From positions 1 to 39,755 of the forward strand of contig DATLOE010000015.1 in the NCBI GenBank assembly GCA_035536395.1: DNA of 39,755 nt, given 5' to 3'. The position numbers were made by a program, and so were the translations under genes. Origin of the DNA: Candidatus Dormiibacterota bacterium. GTDB lineage: Bacteria; Patescibacteriota; Saccharimonadia; UBA4664; DATLOE01. Position 1 is the stretch's first letter. Every line of letters begins with the position of its first letter. Shown one piece after another: positions 30,032 to 36,925 of the stretch. Below the pieces are notes generated by a model. It was not told the DNA's origin. It searched no databases and saw nothing but the letters and a program-made list of their open reading frames with translations.

Positions 30032-30760
30032 CTATTCTGCAGGAAGAGCGGGTGGCTGGTGTTTTTGTATCCTAACCGGAGCCGCAATTTGAGGAATCAT
30101 AAGACCTGCAAATAAGACCGTGAAGAAGATAATGTTAAAAACACTGCTCTGAGGTGTTGCCCCATGCCCGTTAACGATATTATTGATTCCTACCGAAGAG
30201 CCTACAATAGTATATGTTAAGCCGACAGATACCGACTTTAATTTGGCCGGTAACCCTGGCTGCCTGAAAACCTGCCGTAGAAAGAACAGGCCGGTAGCTC
30301 CAAATATTACCAGTGCTTCTATCCCTAGCGTAAGGGAGGCTGCACGCGGCTGCTCGTAGTAAACAAAGTTAGGGACGTAAATTGCATAGGTGTGTATGAA
30401 GCCTTGAATAGAGGCATAAAGCCCCGCCAAACCGACCACTAGGCCTATCGGCCAAAACGGTATTCTATTATGCAGCATCAGCCACCATACCACCCGAGAT
30501 TGAACTAGCAAAGCCAGGAAGGTAAGGCACAACCCGGTGCTAAAGGCCGTGGCAATAAATTTTTCATCATGCGTCAGAAATGGTGGTATGCCAATAATCC
30601 CAAGTGACAAACCGATAATAAGTCCGAACCAGGCAATGTAGCCAGTAAAAGGATCTTTAGTTTTCTGCCAGCTGCGCCAGCTCTTATAGCCTAGGGTAGA
30701 GAGAGCAACTGTGCCAAACACCCAAGCTAAAGAATTTAGCGGAACTGTGGGAATATCCAT
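30032..30760 (-). CDS. 7TM-like membrane protein (paralogue of 19305-20033)
   Basis: A 242-residue protein from the ATG at 30760, the same length as its paralogue. TATAAT ends 6 nt before this ATG, which supports the start over one nine codons upstream. Seven helices are predicted. Shared with the paralogue are NSLAWV-G, YKSW--WQK-KDPF, AWFGL, GIPP, the VVWWLMLHN segment, ATGLFFLRQV-RQ and a short polar tail. No lysine is found in the last helix, so it is not a rhodopsin. No kinase is adjacent. It lies just after the lexA transcription unit, whose terminator abuts this promoter. A stand-alone membrane sensor role is possible but not shown. Confidence 0.8.
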   Translation of the reverse strand: MDIPTVPLNSLAWVFGTVALSTLGYKSWRSWQKTKDPFTGYIAWFGLIIGLSLGIIGIPPFLTHDEKFIATAFSTGLCLTFLALLVQSRVVWWLMLHNRIPFWPIGLVVGLAGLYASIQGFIHTYAIYVPNFVYYEQPRAASLTLGIEALVIFGATGLFFLRQVFRQPGLPAKLKSVSVGLTYTIVGSSVGINNIVNGHGATPQSSVFNIIFFTVLFAGLMIPQIAAPVRIQKHQPPALPAE

Positions 30761-30774
30761 AACCGCATTATAGC

Positions 30775-30794
30775 AAAAACCCGCCAAGGGCGGG
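30775..30794 (-). terminator. Terminator of the lexA unit
   Basis: On the minus strand CCCGCC and GGCGGG form a 6-bp GC stem with a 3-nt loop, followed by TTTTT. The next gene's TATAAT begins 2 nt after the T-run, so the two units are packed without spare sequence. Confidence 0.85.
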
Positions 30795-30800
30795 CACGCG

Positions 30801-30887
30801 CTAATCTTTTATCTTAATCGGTATGACTTCGAAAGTGTAAGAAAACAAATACCTCCTGTATAGCATGCGAATTTTTCGTCTTTTCAT
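30801..30887 (-). CDS. 28-aa basic ORF in the lexA transcription unit
   Basis: A short frame with an ATG at 30887 preceded by AAGGGGGACC, a good ribosome site. The product starts MKRRKIRMLYRRYLFSYTFE and ends VIPIKIKD, so the first half is very basic (seven Lys/Arg within 12 residues). It lies 43 nt after the lexA stop, and its stop is 6 nt before the lexA-unit terminator stem. It is thus probably transcribed with lexA and induced on DNA damage. Several bacteria keep small SOS proteins beside lexA, but no similarity can be claimed. Confidence 0.45.
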   Translation of the reverse strand: MKRRKIRMLYRRYLFSYTFEVIPIKIKD

Positions 30888-30930
30888 GGTCCCCCTTTTT
30901 TTATTTATTTTTGGTTTCAGCGATTTTAAA

Positions 30931-31551
30931 CTAGTACTTCCTTATGACGCCTATGCATACGCCTTGAATATTAATCGGAGTCCCAGCCTTTACAATAATC
31001 GGTTCATAAGCCGAGTTAGCCGGCTGCAGACGAATATGATTCTTCTCTTTATAGTAGCGTTTTAGAGTTGCCTCTTCACCGTTAATAAGTGCCACCACCA
31101 TTTCGCCATTTGAGGGCACTTCTTTTTCCTGTATCACTACGTAATCGCCTTCAAATATGCCGTCTTCTACCATGGAGTCACCCTTAACTTGCAGCACGTA
31201 GGAGTGGCGGCGGCCGACCATAAAGGGTGGTACCTCCAGGGTTTCCTTATGGCCCTCCAGGGTTTGGATCGGCTGGCCGGCAGCAATCAAGCCCATAATC
31301 GGCAGGCCAATGGAACGATCCTCATCAAAATCGGCTTCTTTAATTACCTGCAGGGAGCGAGCTGAGCCTTCATTCTTGCTCAGCATCCCTTTGGATACTA
31401 ATGTTTCTACATGATCGGCTACAGTGGCCACTGAGCCGAGTTTAAAAGCTTCGGCAATCTCCCGATAGCTCGGGGCATAGCCGTGCGCCTCTATATACTG
31501 AGTGATGTAGTCGTAGACTTCTTTTTGCCGTTTTGTTAATGGTTCGCCCAT
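30931..31551 (-). CDS. lexA: LexA repressor (SOS regulator, self-cleaving)
   Basis: A 206-residue protein from the ATG at 31551, preceded by AGAGGG; a longer frame upstream would read through the operator. The N-terminal winged HTH begins LTKRQKEVYDYI and includes PSYREIAEAF. The S24 domain has the Ala91-Gly92 cleavage site (IAAGQP), the serine in GDSMVED (Ser126) and the lysine in ATLKRYY (Lys164). All parts for RecA-stimulated self-cleavage are intact. The gene controls itself through the palindrome over its promoter. Confidence 0.97.
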   Translation of the reverse strand: MGEPLTKRQKEVYDYITQYIEAHGYAPSYREIAEAFKLGSVATVADHVETLVSKGMLSKNEGSARSLQVIKEADFDEDRSIGLPIMGLIAAGQPIQTLEGHKETLEVPPFMVGRRHSYVLQVKGDSMVEDGIFEGDYVVIQEKEVPSNGEMVVALINGEEATLKRYYKEKNHIRLQPANSAYEPIIVKAGTPINIQGVCIGVIRKY

Positions 31552-31572
31552 TAGTTTACCCTCTTTAATTGT

Positions 31573-31611
31573 GTTCGTTCTTAGTATGGCGAACAAAAAC
31601 CGAATTGTCAA
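31573..31611 (-). promoter_or_regulatory. lexA promoter with overlapping SOS-box-like dyad
   Basis: On the minus strand a perfect TTGACA (31611-31606) and CATACT (31588-31583) are separated by 17 nt. GTTCG and CGAAC (31573-31577 and 31590-31594) form an inverted repeat with a 12-nt centre covering the -10. A protein bound here would block lexA; it is the natural candidate for the LexA site. Confidence 0.7.
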
Positions 31612-31632
31612 CCTTTATTTGTGCGTTACAAT
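31605..31632 (+). promoter_or_regulatory. Promoter of the Nudix gene (leaderless type)
   Basis: TTGTCA (31605-31610) and TACAAT (31627-31632) are separated by 16 nt. The -10 ends 7 nt before the ATG at 31640. The -35 overlaps the -35 of lexA on the other strand base for base. Confidence 0.65.
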
Positions 31633-31639
31633 TGTTTTT

Positions 31640-32149
31640 ATGTTAGATGATAAAGATTACTTAAAAGCGATTAAATCGGTTCCTATCATATGCGTGGATG
31701 TAGTGCCCGTCAGGTTTATAGATGATAAACCTCAAATAGGCATTATTACCCGCCAAACCGGACCCTTTGCGGGCAGTGCTGCCGTGGTCGGCGGCCGGGT
31801 GAGGAAAGACGAGACTATAACAGAAGCTATTGCCCGCCACTTAAGACACGACCTAGAAATCGAATTTTTCGAGTTCTTCCGCTCGAATGAAGCCACGCCT
31901 TTTTATGTGCAGCAGTATTTTGAGGAGGTTGAGTCAGGCAGCAGTTACGGTCACGATCCGGCTAAGCACGATATTGCGCTTAATTACCTGATTGAAATCC
32001 AAGATGATCCAAAGCCGAAAAACGAAGCCAGTGATTTTTACTGGATCAATGAGTCAGAAGTTCCAAAAAGTGGGTACCGACAGGAGATTATTATGAAAGC
32101 CGCCTTTAAGCATCTACATAACCAAGCTACTCAACCGTCACGCTCTTAG
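31640..32149 (+). CDS. Nudix hydrolase-like protein, GDP-mannose mannosyl hydrolase type box
   Basis: A 169-residue protein; the start at 31640 is set by the promoter. The Nudix box region reads GGRVRKDETITEAIARHLRH then DLEI. It keeps the first Gly and Glu, but the REUXEE core is replaced by RHLRHD. Such a degenerate box with GGRV-KDE is, from memory, typical of GDP-mannose mannosyl hydrolases, which use a different base. A GDP-mannose-forming enzyme is encoded 4 kb away, so turnover of GDP-mannose is plausible. The gene is divergent from lexA with overlapping promoters, and its last 23 nt overlap the end of glmS on the other strand. Confidence 0.75.
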   Translation: MLDDKDYLKAIKSVPIICVDVVPVRFIDDKPQIGIITRQTGPFAGSAAVVGGRVRKDETITEAIARHLRHDLEIEFFEFFRSNEATPFYVQQYFEEVESGSSYGHDPAKHDIALNYLIEIQDDPKPKNEASDFYWINESEVPKSGYRQEIIMKAAFKHLHNQATQPSRS

Positions 32150-33953
32150 CCAGGTTGCGAGGCTGATCTACGTCTGTCCCCCGCTCCACCGCGAAATAGT
32201 AGGCAAAAAGCTGCAGAGGGATATTAGCGATAATCGGCTCTATCCACTCCGAGGCTTCTGGTATATATATGACATCATCGGCTTCTTTTGCTATCTCCTT
32301 ATCCCCTTCCGTAGCTATAGCCAGCACCCGGCCGGAACGTGCCCGAACCTCCTCCAGATTACTTTTGGCCTTAGAGTAAAGCGCGTTTTTCGGCACCAGG
32401 AAGACAACTAGTAAGTTCTCATCAATCAGTGCATTGGCCCCATGTTTCATTTCGCCGGCCGGGTAGGCCTCGGCGTGAATGTATGAAACCTCTTTGATCT
32501 TATGGGAACCCTCCAGCGCCACAGGGTACAGCGTATCGCGACCCAAATACATCGCGTTGTTAAAATGAGCATATTTTTTCGCCAATTTCTTAATTTCGGG
32601 AGCTAGCTTTAAGGTCTGTTCAATTTTTTTAGGCAGGTCTTCTAGCGCCGCAATAATAGAGCGTCCCTCGGTAATGCTTAAGCCCTTGAGCCTGGCAATC
32701 TGCAGGCCAAGCAGAAGCTGGGCCGCTACCTGTGAAGTAAAGGCTTTAGTGGAGGCCACCGAGATCTCTGGGCCGGCATGCAGGTACATGCCCCCATCTA
32801 CCTCGCGAGCCACCGAAGAACCGACCACGTTCACTAGCCCCATAGTCGGCACGCCCTGACGCTTAAGCTCACGCAGCGAGGCCATGGTGTCGGCCGTTTC
32901 ACCCGATTGGGTGATAATGACGGCCAGCGTACCATCGGCTAGCACCGGCGCCCGGTAGCGGAATTCCGAACCAAACTCGACATCTACCGGAATCTTGGTC
33001 ATCCGCTCAAGCAAGTATTTGCCCAGTAGCCCTGCATAATATGCCGTGCCGCAGCCAATGGTCAAAAACCGTTTTTGCCCACGCAGAAAATCATCGTGCA
33101 CATTTAGGCCGCCCAAGTGACTGGTACCGTTTTCGCTGTCTAACCGGCCTCGCAGCAGGTCGCCAACTGATTTCGGCTGCTCCATTATTTCTTTAAGCAG
33201 AAAATGATCGTAACCGGCCTTTTCTATCGAGCCGACTTCCAGCGCAATCGTCTGCGCTACACGCATCCGTTCACGGTTTTCCATATCTTTTACCTGATAC
33301 CCGTCCGGACGGCAAATCGCTATCTCATCATCCTCCAGGTACACTACCTTATTGGTATGGCCGACAATCGCCGTGGCATCGCTAGCAATGAACATTTCAT
33401 TATTACCGACCCCAATCAGTAAGGGGCTGCCACGGCGGGCGGCTACGATCACGTCCGGCCGATCGCGCTCGATTACGGCTAGACCAAAAGTGCCTACCAC
33501 CTGCTGCACGGTTTTTTGCACGGCCTGGGGCAGGTCGCAGCCCTCTTGAACGTAAGCGCTAATCATATGGGCCAGCACCTCGCTATCGGTCTGGCTCTTA
33601 AACTCCACGCCTTCGCTTGTAAGCTTGCTCTTGAGTTCACTAAAATTTTCTATTATTCCATTGTGCACAATGGCTACTCGGCCTGCCATATGCGGATGGG
33701 CATTCGCTTCGCTGGGTACGCCGTGGGTTGCCCAGCGGGTGTGGCCGATACCGACCGGTCCATGAAAATCGGCATCATTTACAGCCTTGGCCAGTTCCTC
33801 CACTTTGCCCTGGCGCTTAATGGTTTTTAAGTGACCCTCCTGGATTACGGCGATGCCAGCCGAATCGTAGCCACGGTACTCCATACGCCGCAAACCGCCG
33901 GTTAAAACCGGAGCTGCCTTACCATTACCTATGTAGCCGATAATTCCACACAT
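32127..33953 (-). CDS. glmS: Glutamine-fructose-6-phosphate aminotransferase
   Basis: A 608-residue protein of full length. It makes glucosamine-6-phosphate from fructose-6-phosphate and glutamine, the first step to UDP-GlcNAc and peptidoglycan. The glutaminase domain starts at Cys2 (MCGIIGYIG) and includes GHTRWATHG and HNGIIEN. The first SIS domain has SGETADT and the second ends with the conserved PRNLAKSVTVE. It is the last of three minus-strand genes after manC and the VanW gene, forming a possible cell-wall precursor unit. No clear ribosome site precedes the ATG. Confidence 0.97.
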   Translation of the reverse strand: MCGIIGYIGNGKAAPVLTGGLRRMEYRGYDSAGIAVIQEGHLKTIKRQGKVEELAKAVNDADFHGPVGIGHTRWATHGVPSEANAHPHMAGRVAIVHNGIIENFSELKSKLTSEGVEFKSQTDSEVLAHMISAYVQEGCDLPQAVQKTVQQVVGTFGLAVIERDRPDVIVAARRGSPLLIGVGNNEMFIASDATAIVGHTNKVVYLEDDEIAICRPDGYQVKDMENRERMRVAQTIALEVGSIEKAGYDHFLLKEIMEQPKSVGDLLRGRLDSENGTSHLGGLNVHDDFLRGQKRFLTIGCGTAYYAGLLGKYLLERMTKIPVDVEFGSEFRYRAPVLADGTLAVIITQSGETADTMASLRELKRQGVPTMGLVNVVGSSVAREVDGGMYLHAGPEISVASTKAFTSQVAAQLLLGLQIARLKGLSITEGRSIIAALEDLPKKIEQTLKLAPEIKKLAKKYAHFNNAMYLGRDTLYPVALEGSHKIKEVSYIHAEAYPAGEMKHGANALIDENLLVVFLVPKNALYSKAKSNLEEVRARSGRVLAIATEGDKEIAKEADDVIYIPEASEWIEPIIANIPLQLFAYYFAVERGTDVDQPRNLAKSVTVE

Positions 33954-33992
33954 AATATATAACTATTACTCTTACAGCGGCTTTAATTCAAG

Positions 33993-35732
33993 TTAATTAA
34001 ACTGGGGCTTGGAGGGGAAATCCTTACTCGATTTATAATAAGTATGAACAGTATCGGTCTTAATTACCTGCCCGTTCAGATCCAGTACATCCCGATAAAA
34101 AACAGTGTGTGAAGGCTCTTCGGCATTTGTGCTTCCGCTCACGAACTCGGGGCCGCGGATGCGCCCCTCTTTGGTCTTGGTGCCATAGAACTGAAACTTG
34201 AGCGTGGTGCCCTGCATGACGGTTTGGATCAGAATATGGGCCGGGGTGTCGTTTTTGAACTTAAAGTCCACTGCGGGGTAGTAAATGGTAGCGTCCACGC
34301 CAGGCACTCCGTATGGTTGGGTATAGAAGCTAACGGCAAAGGAGTGGTTAACCCGCTCTAGAATAGGCAGCCCGGCGTTCAATGCGGCGCGGTAAGCAGT
34401 CGAGGAAACCTGGCACAGGCCACCGCCGTATTGCAGTTCCTGCCGGTTGCCTATAATTACCTTAGATGGCGCGTAGCCGGTTTCGGGGCCGACATCGCCC
34501 AGCAGCTTGCCGAAAGAAAACACCTCGCCGGGCTTAAGCAAGACGCCGTTGTATTTAGATTTACCTACCCTAATATTCTGAATACGCTCAGGGTTCGAGC
34601 CCGGAAAAAAGCTTACACCCTCACTCAGCAGTTCTTTAATGCCGAGATTATTCAGATTTTCTTCGTTAATGGCCGGCTTAATGATTTTGGTAGCGAGCGC
34701 TACCTTGCGCTCTGGCTGGCGCTCACCCAGTGTCTTAATAATTGCCTCTACTGCTTGCGGCTGTTCCAGCGCAATGCCATTACGACTGGGGCGGAAGACG
34801 GTAGCTCGGCCTTCGTCTATAGTTAGGGCAGCATCCTGCCCTTCTTGGTTTACCTTCCCCGCCAGCTCGGCCACGTAGCCCTCAACCGCCTTTTTGCTAA
34901 TGGCTAGCTTAACGTTCACAGGAAGCAGCTCCTCGTAATAAGAGGTGAGACGCCTTTGCAGTGGGCTCCCTGATTGGCTTTGGCTGACTTCTATCCAGCT
35001 TACAATTGTGGGTAGCTCAATTACTTCGGTTCTGCCCGAAGCCGTAACCGTTAGCGGGCTAGATATAAATGTGTCGGCCTGGGCTTTAGCGGCGGCTAAG
35101 TCAGTCTCGTTAATTTTAGGTTCAATATTATAAATCGGCGCCCTGATCAGCTCGGTATTCATGCTGGCAATACGCTTCTGCAGAGTCAAAATCAGACCGC
35201 CCCGCTCTAGGCGCTTTCCGGGTATCGCCGGGCCGACTCCTACGCTGCCATTGTGGAAATTTAGCATCGCATTAGACACCGGGGCTACCGCGGCCTCTTC
35301 TGCTTGTTGCAAAAACGGCCTTAATTTAGCGTCATCTATATTGAATCTATCAAACCGAGCCTGGCGGCTAGTCAACAGTCGCCAGCGTTGCTGAAGACGC
35401 TCTATAAAGTTTCCGCTGCGCCCGTAATTATAAGCCTCGTCTACAGCGGCCGTACTGTAAGCCACACCAATACCCGAAACCGGTATACTCAAGGTCGTAT
35501 CGCCATACTGCACCGGTATAATTTTGCCCATATACTGCCGGGCTTCTTCGCCTATTTTCTTTTTGGCTTGATCGCGGCTTAGATTGCCTACGTAGACACC
35601 ATTAACAGTTACGCCCGGATAGATCTTACCGGCACCGGCCCATACCAAGCCGACCTGAGCAATAATAAAAAGCCCGGCCGCAGCTAGCCCCAGATTCAAT
35701 ATTAAACGGTTGGTGATTCTATCAAGCGACAT
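33993..35732 (-). CDS. VanW family protein with peptidoglycan-binding-like repeats
   Basis: A 579-residue protein. It has an N-terminal membrane helix (about 12-33), then two modules of PG_binding_4 type (the first begins IYPGVTVNGVYVGNLSRDQA), and a C-terminal VanW domain (about 395-525) with FSFGKLLGDVGPETGY, GGGLCQVSSTAYRAALNAGL and NHSFAVSFYTQPYGVPG. VanW is found in vancomycin-resistance clusters and many cell-wall proteins without a clear reaction. It should act outside the membrane. An extended -10 (TGTTATAAT) lies in the 27-nt gap before it, 9 nt from the ATG, so it may also have its own promoter. Confidence 0.9.
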   Translation of the reverse strand: MSLDRITNRLILNLGLAAAGLFIIAQVGLVWAGAGKIYPGVTVNGVYVGNLSRDQAKKKIGEEARQYMGKIIPVQYGDTTLSIPVSGIGVAYSTAAVDEAYNYGRSGNFIERLQQRWRLLTSRQARFDRFNIDDAKLRPFLQQAEEAAVAPVSNAMLNFHNGSVGVGPAIPGKRLERGGLILTLQKRIASMNTELIRAPIYNIEPKINETDLAAAKAQADTFISSPLTVTASGRTEVIELPTIVSWIEVSQSQSGSPLQRRLTSYYEELLPVNVKLAISKKAVEGYVAELAGKVNQEGQDAALTIDEGRATVFRPSRNGIALEQPQAVEAIIKTLGERQPERKVALATKIIKPAINEENLNNLGIKELLSEGVSFFPGSNPERIQNIRVGKSKYNGVLLKPGEVFSFGKLLGDVGPETGYAPSKVIIGNRQELQYGGGLCQVSSTAYRAALNAGLPILERVNHSFAVSFYTQPYGVPGVDATIYYPAVDFKFKNDTPAHILIQTVMQGTTLKFQFYGTKTKEGRIRGPEFVSGSTNAEEPSHTVFYRDVLDLNGQVIKTDTVHTYYKSSKDFPSKPQFN

Positions 35733-35759
35733 CTTAAGAGTATTATAACAAGAATGAAT

Positions 35760-36815
35760 TTACCTTTTGGTTTCTTTAGCTCTCTTTTGCAGCTGTTTAG
35801 CGGCTTCACCTACCAGCTGTGATTTTTCTTTGGCACAGACCAGCAGGCCGTCTGGGGTGTCTACTACCACGATTCCGGAAAGGCCGATCGCCACAATCGG
35901 CTTGCCGGAACCGTGTATCATCGAGTCCTCGCAATCTATCAGTTGCACGTCACCTTTTAGTGAGTTGTGTTTGCGTCCTTTCAAAATTTTGTGCAAATCT
36001 AGAAATGAGCCGATATCGGCCCAGCCGAAAGAACCAGGTACTACTAGGTTTTCAGCCGTTTTTTCGATTAAAGCTGTATCTATCGGCTGAGTCTTGAGGC
36101 TCAAATATGTCCTTTGCAACCTACGAGTGTTGCCCAAGCTGGTGGTAATCTTCTGATAACCCGCCCATAAGCTTGGTGCACAGATGCGGATTTCTGACTC
36201 AAAAACCTCTATGGGGGCTGTAAACAGCCCGAGATTCCACAAATAATCTCCGCTCCTCAAGTATTTGCCAGCCGTTGGGGCATCGGGCTTTTCGACAAAT
36301 TTCAGCGTCTTGTTCAAATGTAGGCTCTTTTTCTGTTCTACTTTCTTGCCGACCTGTATATAACCGAAACCAGTCGCAGGGTAGGTTGGTCTTAGGCCGA
36401 TAAGTGTTATTTTTTGATATTTTACCGAACCCTCAGCCGCAAACCGGACGGCCTGGGCAAAACTCTTAGTGTCTGTAATGTGATGATCGGCATGCAAAAA
36501 GACTACTGGCTCCCCCGGCTTTATGCGGTTTTTAAGATGAGCCAAAGCTAAAAGAATACACGAAGCCGTTCCTCGTCTGGCAGGCTCTGCAATTACCCGA
36601 TCTGGCTTTAGTTTCGGTAACTGTTTGCGCACTTCTTCTGCATGAGAAGCCTCAGTAATTACGTATATGTTTTTTGTGATGGCTGCGGATCGCTTATAGG
36701 TATCCTGCAAGAGAGATTGCTTGCCTATTAAACTCAGGAGATGCTTGGGGGTATCTGCCTGCGAAAGCGGCCAGAGTCTGGTGCCGGCCCCGCCAGCTAT
36801 AATCACGATAATCAT
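35760..36815 (-). CDS. manC: Mannose-1-phosphate guanylyltransferase
   Basis: A 351-residue nucleotidyltransferase forming GDP-mannose from mannose-1-phosphate and GTP. The start at 36815 puts the nucleotide-binding loop IIAGGAGTRLWPLS at the N-terminus, as usual; a longer frame has no support. Further motifs are EPARRGTA, FLHADHHI, GYIQVG, FVEKPD, WNLGLF and GSFGWADIGS. The isomerase domain of bifunctional ManC proteins is absent. GDP-mannose probably feeds surface glycan synthesis, for example by the GT2 enzyme. TATAAT lies 6 nt before the ATG. Confidence 0.9.
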   Translation of the reverse strand: MIIVIIAGGAGTRLWPLSQADTPKHLLSLIGKQSLLQDTYKRSAAITKNIYVITEASHAEEVRKQLPKLKPDRVIAEPARRGTASCILLALAHLKNRIKPGEPVVFLHADHHITDTKSFAQAVRFAAEGSVKYQKITLIGLRPTYPATGFGYIQVGKKVEQKKSLHLNKTLKFVEKPDAPTAGKYLRSGDYLWNLGLFTAPIEVFESEIRICAPSLWAGYQKITTSLGNTRRLQRTYLSLKTQPIDTALIEKTAENLVVPGSFGWADIGSFLDLHKILKGRKHNSLKGDVQLIDCEDSMIHGSGKPIVAIGLSGIVVVDTPDGLLVCAKEKSQLVGEAAKQLQKRAKETKR

Positions 36816-36821
36816 TCCACG

Positions 36822-36827
36822 ATTATA
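36822..36827 (-). promoter_or_regulatory. -10 box of manC (leaderless type)
   Basis: On the minus strand TATAAT (36827-36822) is separated from the ATG at 36815 by 6 nt (CGTGGA). The -35 is poor. Confidence 0.5.
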
Positions 36828-36870
36828 CAATAAGCGGCAAAGACGGCTTAATTTTGGCAAAAGCTACAGA

Positions 36871-36899
36871 TTGTAACAGGTAAGAAAAAATTGTATAAT
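36871..36899 (+). promoter_or_regulatory. Promoter of the subtilase gene
   Basis: TTGTAA (36871-36876) and TATAAT (36894-36899) are separated by 17 nt. The leader contains AAGGATGT before the ATG at 36926 and begins like the leader of the 39218 gene. Confidence 0.65.
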
Positions 36900-36925
36900 A
36901 ATACCCTGAAATCTATTAAGGATGT

